Source: Acidobacteriota bacterium
GTDB taxonomy: Bacteria; Acidobacteriota; Blastocatellia; Pyrinomonadales; Pyrinomonadaceae
Direction of reading: 5' to 3'
Length of the DNA: 64,000 nucleotides
NCBI GenBank assembly: GCA_003697135.1
Contig: RFGC01000025.1
Span: 1 to 64,000, forward strand
The notes under the pieces are model-generated. The model was given only the letters and a program-made list of their open reading frames with translations, made no database searches and was not told the DNA's origin. The stretch's first letter is position 1; every line of letters starts with the position of its first letter. Both the position numbers and the translations under genes were made by a program. Shown here in pieces: positions 38,122 to 46,567 of this stretch.

Positions 38122-39656
38122 TGTTTGATCTTAACCGAAATTCTACGCCATTGATTATAACCTAGTTTTTCCAACAAATCTTTCTGCCTACTAGAGAGAT
38201 TTTCAGCGACTTCGAGTTTTGTTCTACCGGAAACTTTTTTGACTTGAATTCCAAAATCAGCAAGCTGGCTTGGTAAATTTATTTGTGCCATGTTTTCGAT
38301 GTATCGGCTCACAAAATCCGCGTCATATCTTCGCAAAACAGCTAAGATAGCTTTATTTGCATCTTCGCTTTTACCTGTAAATTTGCGCAAAAGTTCGCGG
38401 AAAATGATTTCAATTCCGTGCTTACGGTTTCTTAAAAGCTTTATGTCAAGCAAAAATGCAGTCAGTAAACTCCTTGCATAAAGAATTTTTCTTTCAGCTA
38501 TCGGCAATTGCCAACGATTGTTTGAAAGTTCGAGCAATGAAACTTCTTGCAATGAAGTTTGAATTGAATCAAAGGCACTGGCGATGTGGGATAAAAAGTT
38601 ATCGAATCGGATTTCGCCCATGAGAACGCCGCTTTTCAATGACTGATAAATCACAAAGCCTTCAAAAAACCAGTCATAATTTCCCTTGAGCGAAAGCGAG
38701 TTCGGAATCCAAAGATGAAGGATTTCATGGCGCAGTTGTTCACTTAAAAGATTCAAAGCATTTGATTTGAAAGCAGGCGGAGCGGAAACTATTGTGACAG
38801 TTGCACCTTTAGTTTCGGCTTGCCAGTGGTTAAAGCGTGTTTTCTCTGGAAAAGGAATCAAAAAAATCTGAACTTTTGGAAAAGAAAGCTCACCGATTTT
38901 GCCTGTATATTCAGCAAATATCCTTTCGGCAAGCTTAACCGCTTCTTCAATGAATTCCCACTCTCCAACAAATGCAAACTTGATCTTTGTTTTCCCAGCG
39001 GAAAAACTCTTCTCTCGGAACTCTTTGCAAACTAAAAAAACCGCTTTTTCTACTTTTTCAACGGCAAAATAGCTTCTCCCTGATTGCTCCGTTATTTCGC
39101 TTTCATTCGACAAAATTTTCCATTCAGCAGGAAGCCTGAAGTTTACTTTGGCGGAATTTGCTTCAAAGTTTCTCGGAATCAAATCAGCTAAAACCAAAAG
39201 ACCTTGGGATTGGTCTATCCATGAAACATGAGCAATCCCTGCGAAATTTTCGGCTAATGCGGTTTTAACATCATAGCGGATATGCTTTACTGGCTTATCA
39301 ACCACAAATTTTCCTTCACCAATTCTTGCATAGGAAATTTCTAAGCCATTTTCATCAAAGAACTTCAGGTTTTCGATTCTTTTTTCTAGATTTGTAACGT
39401 TTGCGTACGACGTTAAGAATTCCCAAAAAGCATCAGCTTTTTCCGATTCGATTTCTACGGATATTGTTTGGTTTGTGGAAAGGCTCAAGGTAACTTCTAC
39501 AGAAGGTTTCGGCATCGTTTGGAAAGCCGAAATTGCAGTGGTTTGAAGTAAGAAAAAAAGCGTCAGCGTTTTCAAAATATTGAGCCGGACGTTTACAAGA
39601 AGTTTAAGAGAAGTCATTTGAAACGTTTTGATAAAATCAGCTTTTTGGTCTTGCAC
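38118..39656 (-). CDS. M61-like gluzincin metalloprotease, exported
   Basis: 512 residues from 39656; an ATG at 39617 gives 499 residues and a cleaner signal peptide (LNILKTLTLFFLLQTTAISAFQ). The N-terminal 220 residues are beta-rich. Zinc site HEILHLW (H310, E311, H314) and third ligand E332 in WFFEGFVIY, as in M61 glycyl aminopeptidases (HExxHxW and WFxEG). No PDZ domain is visible, unlike many M61 proteins. Probably periplasmic. First gene of an operon with the SH3 protein, Smr protein and trmB. Confidence 0.72.
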   Translation of the reverse strand: MQDQKADFIKTFQMTSLKLLVNVRLNILKTLTLFFLLQTTAISAFQTMPKPSVEVTLSLSTNQTISVEIESEKADAFWEFLTSYANVTNLEKRIENLKFFDENGLEISYARIGEGKFVVDKPVKHIRYDVKTALAENFAGIAHVSWIDQSQGLLVLADLIPRNFEANSAKVNFRLPAEWKILSNESEITEQSGRSYFAVEKVEKAVFLVCKEFREKSFSAGKTKIKFAFVGEWEFIEEAVKLAERIFAEYTGKIGELSFPKVQIFLIPFPEKTRFNHWQAETKGATVTIVSAPPAFKSNALNLLSEQLRHEILHLWIPNSLSLKGNYDWFFEGFVIYQSLKSGVLMGEIRFDNFLSHIASAFDSIQTSLQEVSLLELSNNRWQLPIAERKILYARSLLTAFLLDIKLLRNRKHGIEIIFRELLRKFTGKSEDANKAILAVLRRYDADFVSRYIENMAQINLPSQLADFGIQVKKVSGRTKLEVAENLSSRQKDLLEKLGYNQWRRISVKIKQ

Positions 39657-39711
39657 GCTGAAAACTCCTTGAAATAGAATAATCTTCTACTGTCTGCCTT
39701 GGCAAAATCTT

Positions 39712-39795
39712 ATGAGTTTGATCAAAGCCATAATCTATGTGATTGCGCTTTTGATAAGTCTTCTCCTACTTGGAAGATTTTTTGTTTTAGAGTAA
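39712..39795 (+). CDS. Possible 27-residue membrane peptide in the purH leader
   Basis: MSLIKAIIYVIALLIS followed by LLLLGRFFVLE: one predicted transmembrane helix flanked by short ends, then TAA. There is no clear ribosome binding site; a weak promoter TTGCAC-N18-TAGAAT (39651-39680) lies upstream. It could be a real small protein or chance. Rest of the 261-base divergent gap: AGCC/GGCT hairpin near 39797 and a weak TACTC-TTT-GAGTA hairpin followed by a T7 run near 39857. Confidence 0.35.
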   Translation: MSLIKAIIYVIALLISLLLLGRFFVLE

Positions 39796-39917
39796 GCCTT
39801 TTGTTCTAGGCTGGAGAGAGCGCTGCTGGAGAAATACTCTTTGAGTAAGCAATCTTTTTTTGTAAAAAGGCGCGTTGTAAAGGGCGAATCGGGAAATCAA
39901 AATTTGTAGAAAAGTTT

Positions 39918-41699
39918 ATGATCAAGGTAAAAAGAGCGCTAATCAGCGTATCAGACAAAACAGGAATAGTTGATTTTGCCTCGGATTTAGCTTGGCTTGG
40001 AATTGAGATTATCTCAACAGGTGGAACGGCTGATAGACTTAGAGAAGCAGGGATAAGGGTGACAGAAATCTCGGAAATAACAGGTTTTCCTGAACTTCTC
40101 GATGGACGCGTGAAAACGTTGCATCCGAAGATTCATGCTGCGATTTTAGCCGACCGCGATAATCCACAACATTTAGAACAGCTAAAGACTTATGAAATAG
40201 AGCCGATTGATATGGTCGTGGTGAATCTTTATCCATTTGACCAAGTTATCAGAAAGCCCAATTCAACGCTTGATGAAGCAATAGAAAACATAGACATTGG
40301 CGGACATACTTTAATGCGTGCAGCGGCAAAAAATTGGAAGCATGTTACGATTGTGCCTCATCCGAATTTCTATGAGGTTGTCATAAAGGAACTAAAACGA
40401 AATAACTGCTCAATTCCTTTCACCACAAGGTATTTGCTGGCAGTTTCAGCATTTATCACGACGTATCTTTACGAAGGACAGATTTTTGACTTTTTCTGGA
40501 GCGACGTTCAAAAAAACATTCTCGGTGGCTCTATACCGCCAGATGTGATCGAAGCCATGAAGCAAACCGTCACTTTGCAGAAAGAATCTCAGGCTCGCTT
40601 CAAAGAAGACATAAGCCCCGAAAGCGCATCGTCTCATGAAGAGTCTTCGGCACAAAGATTGTTGGTTAAGGAAGAGCTTAAAGATTTGGAGAAAAGCGAG
40701 ATGAATAAGCGAGAAGAAAGCTGGCATGAGGAAGGCGAGATGCTTTTCCCGAAAGAAGAAATTATCTACCTTGAAAAGATAAAGGACTTGAGATACGGCG
40801 AAAATCCGCATCAATCGGCGGCTGTTTACGGCTTTTTGGATAAGAAGGGCGGTATAGCGAATGCCGATTTGCTTCAAGGAAAAGAGATGTCCTACAACAA
40901 TTACCTCGACGCAGATGCAGCATGGAATCTTGTTTGTGAATTCACCGATAAACCTGCTTGTGCGATCATAAAACATACAAATCCTTGCGGTGTAGGACTT
41001 GGTGAGAGATTGATTCAGGCTTACGAGCGCGCTTTGGCAACCGATCCTGTTTCTGCTTTTGGTGGGATCGTGGCTTTTAACAAAATTCTCGATGCCGAAA
41101 CCGCCGAAAAACTTACGGAAATCTTTTTGGAAGTAATAGTAGCGCCCGGTTTCACAGTGGAAGCGCTCGATATTCTCAGGAAAAAGAAAAACTTAAGACT
41201 TTTAGCCGTAGGTGAAGCGAAAAAAGACAGTGTGCGGTTTGAGTATCGCCGAATATCCGGTGGTGTTTTGATTCAAACCATAGATGATAAGGAAATCTCA
41301 GAAAAGGATTTGCAGGTTGTAACGAAGAAAGCGCCTAGCCAAGCTGAAATCAATGCAATGCTTTTCGCATGGAAAGTTTGCAAGCATGTCAAATCAAACG
41401 CTATCGTGATTGCGAATGAATTTCAAACGCTTGGAATCGGAGCTGGACAGATGAATCGTCTTGACTCTATAAAACTAGCGGCAATGCGTGCAGAAAGATT
41501 CAATCTCCCACTCAAAGGCGCAGTACTTGCTTCAGATGCTTTCTTTCCATTCAGAGATAATGTTGACGAAGCAGCAAAACATGGGATTTCGGCAATAATC
41601 CAACCCGGCGGTTCTGTTAGGGATCAAGAATCTATTGAGGCGGCAGATGAATACGAAATTTCGATGGTTTTCACCGGCGTAAGGCATTTTAAGCATTAA
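39918..41699 (+). CDS. purH: Bifunctional AICAR transformylase / IMP cyclohydrolase with an inserted linker
   Basis: 593 residues; PurH is usually 510-530. N-terminal IMP cyclohydrolase (MGS-like) domain: ALISVSDKTG, IISTGGTADRL, GRVKTLHPKIHAAIL, VNLYPF, DIGGHTLMRAAAKN. C-terminal transformylase domain: DLRYGENPHQSAA, YNNYLDADAAWNLV, IIKHTNPCGVG with the Lys-His pair, DPVSAFGGIVAFN, GAGQMNRLDSIKLA, ending GSVRDQESIEAADEYEISMVFTGVRHFKH (in pieces). Between them residues about 222-285 are an acidic insertion (EESSAQRLLVKEELKDLEKS). The helix normally reading KAFxHTAxYD is SAFITTYLYE here. Catalytic residues appear intact. Confidence 0.93.
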   Translation: MIKVKRALISVSDKTGIVDFASDLAWLGIEIISTGGTADRLREAGIRVTEISEITGFPELLDGRVKTLHPKIHAAILADRDNPQHLEQLKTYEIEPIDMVVVNLYPFDQVIRKPNSTLDEAIENIDIGGHTLMRAAAKNWKHVTIVPHPNFYEVVIKELKRNNCSIPFTTRYLLAVSAFITTYLYEGQIFDFFWSDVQKNILGGSIPPDVIEAMKQTVTLQKESQARFKEDISPESASSHEESSAQRLLVKEELKDLEKSEMNKREESWHEEGEMLFPKEEIIYLEKIKDLRYGENPHQSAAVYGFLDKKGGIANADLLQGKEMSYNNYLDADAAWNLVCEFTDKPACAIIKHTNPCGVGLGERLIQAYERALATDPVSAFGGIVAFNKILDAETAEKLTEIFLEVIVAPGFTVEALDILRKKKNLRLLAVGEAKKDSVRFEYRRISGGVLIQTIDDKEISEKDLQVVTKKAPSQAEINAMLFAWKVCKHVKSNAIVIANEFQTLGIGAGQMNRLDSIKLAAMRAERFNLPLKGAVLASDAFFPFRDNVDEAAKHGISAIIQPGGSVRDQESIEAADEYEISMVFTGVRHFKH

Positions 41700-41778
41700 A
41701 AGGTTGAGAAATTCTGCTGGAAAACTTTGGTCTGCTTAGACGTTTTTTGACCTGCGAGAATCCGTTTACTATTTTGTT

Positions 41779-41979
41779 ATGCTAGTGAAATGTCCAACAT
41801 GCGGTATGAAAACCGAATATTTCGGGAATGAGTTTCGCCCTTTTTGCTCTGAAAGATGCAAGTTAATAGATTTGGGAGCTTGGGCTGATGAGCAATACAG
41901 AATCCCCGGTGAAAAAGTCTCTGAGGAGAAGGTTTTGGAAGAACTTTCAGAACAAATCGAGGATTTGAAAGAAGAATAG
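41779..41979 (+). CDS. yacG: DNA gyrase inhibitor YacG (zinc protein)
   Basis: 66 residues. Four-cysteine zinc site: KCPTCGM and [25 protein letters not shown], the full YacG signature. In E. coli it binds GyrB and inhibits gyrase. Acidic helical tail follows. The start has no ribosome binding site; TACTAT lies 6 bases before the ATG (41767-41772), so the message may be leaderless. Confidence 0.9.
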   Translation: MLVKCPTCGMKTEYFGNEFRPFCSERCKLIDLGAWADEQYRIPGEKVSEEKVLEELSEQIEDLKEE

Positions 41980-42018
41980 AACGGTGTCAGAGTTTTTCGT
42001 GAGAGCTTCAAAGGTTAT

Positions 42019-42240
42019 ATGCCGATGACTTCAATACTTTTCTTTTTATTCTTTGCAGGCATAGCATTTCTTCTCTTCTTCATTTTGCGCAAGACGTTAA
42101 AGATTGTGTTTAGATTGATTGTTTTAGGATTGGTTTTGCTAATTGGCATTGTAGGGAGTATGGTTATTTGGTTTAATCTTGACAAACCCAAATCAAAAAA
42201 TCCTCCAGTTAAGAAAAGCAATGTAAAAAGCGTCAGATGA
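42019..42240 (+). CDS. Small membrane protein of unknown function
   Basis: 73 residues, not recognised. Two hydrophobic segments (ILFFLFFAGIAFLLFFIL and IVLGLVLLIGIVGSMVIWF) separated by RKTLKIVFR, and a basic Pro/Lys-rich tail. Two-helix membrane topology with both ends probably on the same side. Forty bases after yacG and same strand, so possibly co-transcribed. A minus-strand frame covers the same bases but has no convincing protein character. Confidence 0.55.
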   Translation: MPMTSILFFLFFAGIAFLLFFILRKTLKIVFRLIVLGLVLLIGIVGSMVIWFNLDKPKSKNPPVKKSNVKSVR

Positions 42241-42306
42241 TCTGGATTTCCTTGCCGTGTATTGTTCAAGTTTTTTGAGAAGGTTTTGCTTTTTGGACTT
42301 GTGCGA

Positions 42307-43731
42307 TCACCACATTTCAAAGCTTTTCTTTTTTGGTATTTTGTAAGTTTGTATTTTGGAATTCAAAGTTGTTGTATTCAAGCCGAGTAGCCGAGCGGCA
42401 TGAGATTGGTTGCCACCAGTTTTTTCGAGCGCTTGAGTGATTAAGCTTATCTCAAAATTTTTGACCTCTTCGTAAAAGTTTATCTGTCCAGAAGAGCTGA
42501 AATAATAAACGATGTTGTTTTTGTCGGTTTTGAAGTTTTTATTTTGGTCTGGCGAAAGTAAGTCTACAGGCAAACAATCAAGCGTGATTTCGTCGGTTTG
42601 TGCTATGACTACGGCTCGCTCGATTATATTTTCAAGCTCGCGAACATTTCCCGGATAGTCGTAGGCTTCCAAAGCATCAAGCACTTCTGGCGCAAGATGC
42701 TCGCTGATGTTACGGTTGTTTTCTTTGTTGTATTTCCTGATGAAATGCTGAGCCAGAGGCAAGATGTCTTCTTTCCTTTCTCGAAGTGGCGGTAATTCTA
42801 TCGGGACGACGGCGAGTCTGTAATAAAGGTCTTCACGGAAGTTGCCGTTGCGAATTAGCTCTTTCAAATCGGTGTTTGTCGCGGCAATGACTCTTACATC
42901 AACCTTTACAGGCCTTGTGTCACCTAGAGGCGTAAACTCTCGTTCCTGAAGAAATCTGAGAAGTCGCACTTGGGTTTCAGGCTTGAGATCACCTATTTCG
43001 TCGAGAAAAACAGTTCCGCCATCGGCAACTTCAAAAAGACCTTTTTTGGCAGAAACTGCACCTGTGAAGGCTCCTTTCGTGTGTCCGAAAAGCTCGCTTT
43101 CGAGAAGTTCAGAAGGGATGTTGGAGCAGTTTACTGCAACAAAAGGTTTATCAGCTCTGGGACTGCTTTCATGAATCGCTCTCGCAATGAGTTCTTTCCC
43201 TGTGCCTGATTCTCCCGTAATCAAAACAGTTGATTTAGCTTGAGCGACTCTTTCGACAAGTTGAAGGATATTTTCCATTACGGCTGAACGGTAGATGATT
43301 CGGTTTCGATTTACAAAACGGCTCATTGCTTGGCGCAAAGTTCTTCTTTCTTCTTCATAACGACGCTTTTTGATGCCGCGAGAAACAATGTTCAAAATTT
43401 GTTCATTTTGAAAAGGTTTGCGAATTACTCCCGTCGCTCCTTTTTCCCATGCGGCGATTGCAGTATCGAAAGTTGCATAAGCTGTGATCATCAGCACAAC
43501 AGCTTCTTCGTCTAGTTTTAGAATTTCCTCAAGAGCGGCTAAACCGCCCATGCCGGGCATTGAGACGTCCATTAGAACAACGTCATAAGGTTTTTTTTCA
43601 TAGGCTTTGATTGCTTCTTCGCCTGTTTTTGCTAAGTCAACCTTGTAGCCCGCGCCCGAGAGAATCGTCTCCAAAACGTCACGCATTATTTCTTCGTCAT
43701 CTACGACTAATATCGAACCTTTTCTCGACAT
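42307..43731 (-). CDS. NtrC-family sigma-54-dependent response regulator, orphan
   Basis: 474 residues. Receiver domain with D55 in VVLMDVSMPG; AAA+ domain with Walker A GESGTGKE (173-180), the sigma-54 contact loop GAFTGA (220-225) and Walker B GGTVFLDEIGDL; C-terminal Fis-type helix-turn-helix (ALEKTGGNQSHAARLLGL). Activates sigma-54 promoters by remodelling the closed complex. No sensor kinase is next to it. A sigma-54 promoter is found in this window at 49178. The promoter of this gene may use TATATTAT on the minus strand near 43750. Confidence 0.94.
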   Translation of the reverse strand: MSRKGSILVVDDEEIMRDVLETILSGAGYKVDLAKTGEEAIKAYEKKPYDVVLMDVSMPGMGGLAALEEILKLDEEAVVLMITAYATFDTAIAAWEKGATGVIRKPFQNEQILNIVSRGIKKRRYEEERRTLRQAMSRFVNRNRIIYRSAVMENILQLVERVAQAKSTVLITGESGTGKELIARAIHESSPRADKPFVAVNCSNIPSELLESELFGHTKGAFTGAVSAKKGLFEVADGGTVFLDEIGDLKPETQVRLLRFLQEREFTPLGDTRPVKVDVRVIAATNTDLKELIRNGNFREDLYYRLAVVPIELPPLRERKEDILPLAQHFIRKYNKENNRNISEHLAPEVLDALEAYDYPGNVRELENIIERAVVIAQTDEITLDCLPVDLLSPDQNKNFKTDKNNIVYYFSSSGQINFYEEVKNFEISLITQALEKTGGNQSHAARLLGLNTTTLNSKIQTYKIPKKKSFEMW

Positions 43732-43819
43732 ACCACCAAAATCTCATGATAATATAAACTTTTCCTTAATCCGAACGTATTGCTAAAGTTCGCTTGTTTT
43801 TTGTCGGGGAAGGCTTTCT

Positions 43820-45109
43820 ATGTTTTTAAGAATACTTTGTTTAATGTTCATTTTCGGATTGTTTTCTTTTATGAACGCTCAAACATTGCCATCGCCGTTA
43901 GAAAAGCGTGCTTCAGACGTAGCAAAGCTTTTTCGTGAAAACCCCGGTGGTTATGATGCATTGTTCACGGCCGAGTTTTTGTCAAAAGTTCCTTCAGTTC
44001 AACTAACGGCTATTTTCAGTGAATACTATGCGAAATTAGGACGTTGCGTTGAAATAAAGCCTGTAGAAATAAGGAACAGTCAAGAAGGGCGTTTCACATT
44101 TTATTTTGAGCGTAGTTTCAGCGTCTCTGTTGATATTGCAATAACAGCGAGCGAACCTTACTTGATTGCAGGGCTTTTAATCGGCGTTCCCGTGCGTCTT
44201 TCGCAAACTCTAGATGAAGTCATCGAAGAAATCAAGAAACTCCCGGGCACAACTGCTTTTTTGGTTGCAAGGTTAGAAAAGGAAAGAATAACGCCGATAG
44301 CTTCATATAATTCAGACCGTCAGATGGCTATCGGCTCGACTTTCAAGCTCTACGTTTTGGCTGAGCTTATTCGTGAGGTTAACGCACGTGAAAGAAGTTG
44401 GAACGATGTTGTGATGCTTGAAGATAAATCAATATCGCTTCCTTCAGGCATTTTGCAAGATTGGCCAGTTGGCTCGCCAGTTACGCTTCATTCTTTAGCA
44501 GCGCTGATGATTTCGCGTAGCGACAACACGGCAACCGATCAACTTCTACGAACTCTTGGGCGTGAGAAAATCGAAAAAATGATGTTTTTGGCAAATCATA
44601 GCTCTCCCGAAAGAAACATGCCTTTTCTTTCGACTCTTGAAATGTTCAAGTTGAAAGGCGATGGAACGGGCAAACTTGCCGAAAAGTTTATCGCTGCCGA
44701 TGCAAAGAGAAGAAGAGAACTACTTGAAACTGAAATCGCACAGTTTGATAAAAAGAAAATCAACTTTTCAGGAGTCGGAAAGCCACGAATGATAGAAAAG
44801 CTAGAGTGGTTCGCTTCGGCAATTGATCTGGCAAAAGTTTTGAATTGGATACGCCAAAACGCCGAAAAGGATACGAAGGGACGTGAAATTTTAGCGATAA
44901 ATCCGGGGCTTGACATCGAGCGTGCGAAATGGCGTTATATCGGCTATAAAGGCGGTTCAGAGCCAGGTGTTTTGAATTTGAGCTATCTTCTGGAATCAAA
45001 CGAAGGTGTTTGGTATGCGGTTATTGCTACGTGGAATAACGAGCAGGAACCGCTCGAAGAAAGCAAGCTTTTTAGTTTGGTTATGCGCACAACGCAGATT
45101 TTGAAATAA
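43820..45109 (+). CDS. Beta-lactamase-fold serine hydrolase, exported
   Basis: 429 residues. Signal peptide (ILCLMFIFGLFSFMNA). Residues 25-125 form a separate small domain resembling the accessory domain of ORF12-like proteins; residues about 130-429 are a class-A-like penicillin-recognising fold with S173-T-F-K176 (SxxK), S234-D-N (SDN) and K377-G-G (KTG-like). A canonical ExxLN omega loop, which carries the deacylating Glu of class A enzymes, is not visible, and the stretch between SDN and KGG is longer than usual. So an esterase or PBP-like role is more likely than antibiotic resistance. GGGGAAGG precedes the start. Confidence 0.8.
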   Translation: MFLRILCLMFIFGLFSFMNAQTLPSPLEKRASDVAKLFRENPGGYDALFTAEFLSKVPSVQLTAIFSEYYAKLGRCVEIKPVEIRNSQEGRFTFYFERSFSVSVDIAITASEPYLIAGLLIGVPVRLSQTLDEVIEEIKKLPGTTAFLVARLEKERITPIASYNSDRQMAIGSTFKLYVLAELIREVNARERSWNDVVMLEDKSISLPSGILQDWPVGSPVTLHSLAALMISRSDNTATDQLLRTLGREKIEKMMFLANHSSPERNMPFLSTLEMFKLKGDGTGKLAEKFIAADAKRRRELLETEIAQFDKKKINFSGVGKPRMIEKLEWFASAIDLAKVLNWIRQNAEKDTKGREILAINPGLDIERAKWRYIGYKGGSEPGVLNLSYLLESNEGVWYAVIATWNNEQEPLEESKLFSLVMRTTQILK

Positions 45110-45180
45110 TATCGCTTTCTTGCTTTGCAAGGCTGAAGTTTGCAATCCATAAAATTCAGAGTCTGAAAAGTTTGGGGAGG

Positions 45181-46554
45181 ATGAATGTAAAAATCAAGCC
45201 AGCTAAGCGTTTGAAAGGCACTGTTTACTTGCCCGGTGACAAATCAATCTCTCATCGAGCGGCTATTTTGTCTGCGATTGCGGAAGGCACATCGAGAATC
45301 GAAAACTTTTCTACAAGTGCTGATTGCAATTCGACTTTGAAATGTCTTGAATCTCTTGGCATTAGCATCGTTCGTAATGGAAAGACTGTTTTGGTTAAAG
45401 GAGTTGGCAAAGATGGATTCATAAGGTCTTCCCGAGAGCTTGACTGCGGTAACTCGGGAACAACGGCGCGGCTTTTGGCTGGTGTTTTGGCAGGACAGAG
45501 TTTTGAATCCATTCTGATCGGTGATGAAAGCTTATCAAAACGCCCGATGAAGAGAATCATCGAGCCACTTGAAATGATGGGAGCTAAAATCGAATCCAAA
45601 GAAAACTGTCTTCCGCTAAAAATTCGGGGCAAGAGACCGCTAAAGGCAATTTCTTATCAGATGCCTGTTGCATCAGCACAGGTTAAGTCGTGCATTTTAC
45701 TTGCAGGTTTATTTGCCGATGGGAAAACCACTGTGTCTGAAGCAGTTATTGATGGTGAAACAGTAATTACACGCGATCACACCGAGCGAATGCTTCGCTA
45801 TTTTGGGGTTGATGTTGAAATTTTTGACGGCAAAATCTCCGTTTCAGGTAATGCAAAGCTAGGCGCAAGGAATTTTACTGTGCCATGCGATATTTCATCT
45901 GCCGCTTTCTTCTTGGTTGCGGCTTCGTGCTTGAAGGATTCGGAAGTTTTCATTCCCAATGTAAGCATAAATCCGACCAGAACGGCGATTCTCAAAGTTT
46001 TGATGGAAATTGGAGCAAAAATCGAAATAAGACAACCCGCTTTTTGCATTGCAAAAGATTCTGAAAAAGATGGTGCTATCAATGATGAAAGAGCTTTTTC
46101 TGATGAAAACGCGGGTGAGCCTGTGGCAGATTTAGTTGTTTACGGAGTAGGACAGTTTCAAACTGATACTTTGAGAATACAAGGTGCACAGACGGCTAGC
46201 TTGATTGATGAAATTCCGATACTTGCCGTTTTGGGAACTCAACTCGAAGGCGGGCTTGAGGTTCGAGATGCCAAAGAACTTCGTGTGAAAGAGTCCGATA
46301 GAATCTCAGCAATAGTCGAAAACTTAAGGCGCATGGGAGTAGAGGTTGAAGAGTTTTCTGATGGTTTTTGCGTGAAAAGATCAAGGCTGAAAGCTACAAA
46401 AATAGATTCCAAAGCCGATCACAGAATTGCAATGGCATTTGCAGTAGCGGCTTTACTTGCAGAAGAAGGAGAAACCGAGATTGACCAGGCAGAATGCGTT
46501 TCTGTTTCCTTTCCAGATTTTTTTCAAACACTCTTTCAGATGACGAATTTTTAG
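45181..46554 (+). CDS. aroA: 3-phosphoshikimate 1-carboxyvinyltransferase (EPSP synthase)
   Basis: 457 residues from ATG 45181. LPGDKSISHRAAILSAIAEG, LDCGNSGTTARLLAG, GDESLSKRPMKRIIEPL, VASAQVKSCILLAGL and LRVKESDRISAIVENLRRMG identify the enzyme of the shikimate pathway, which makes EPSP from PEP and shikimate-3-phosphate. A charged insertion lies near residues 290-310. The GGGGAGG directly touches the start codon, an unusual spacing; no alternative start fits homology better. Converges with the lytic transglycosylase gene, 13 bases apart. Confidence 0.95.
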   Translation: MNVKIKPAKRLKGTVYLPGDKSISHRAAILSAIAEGTSRIENFSTSADCNSTLKCLESLGISIVRNGKTVLVKGVGKDGFIRSSRELDCGNSGTTARLLAGVLAGQSFESILIGDESLSKRPMKRIIEPLEMMGAKIESKENCLPLKIRGKRPLKAISYQMPVASAQVKSCILLAGLFADGKTTVSEAVIDGETVITRDHTERMLRYFGVDVEIFDGKISVSGNAKLGARNFTVPCDISSAAFFLVAASCLKDSEVFIPNVSINPTRTAILKVLMEIGAKIEIRQPAFCIAKDSEKDGAINDERAFSDENAGEPVADLVVYGVGQFQTDTLRIQGAQTASLIDEIPILAVLGTQLEGGLEVRDAKELRVKESDRISAIVENLRRMGVEVEEFSDGFCVKRSRLKATKIDSKADHRIAMAFAVAALLAEEGETEIDQAECVSVSFPDFFQTLFQMTNF

Positions 46555-46567
46555 GCGGAAAAATCTT

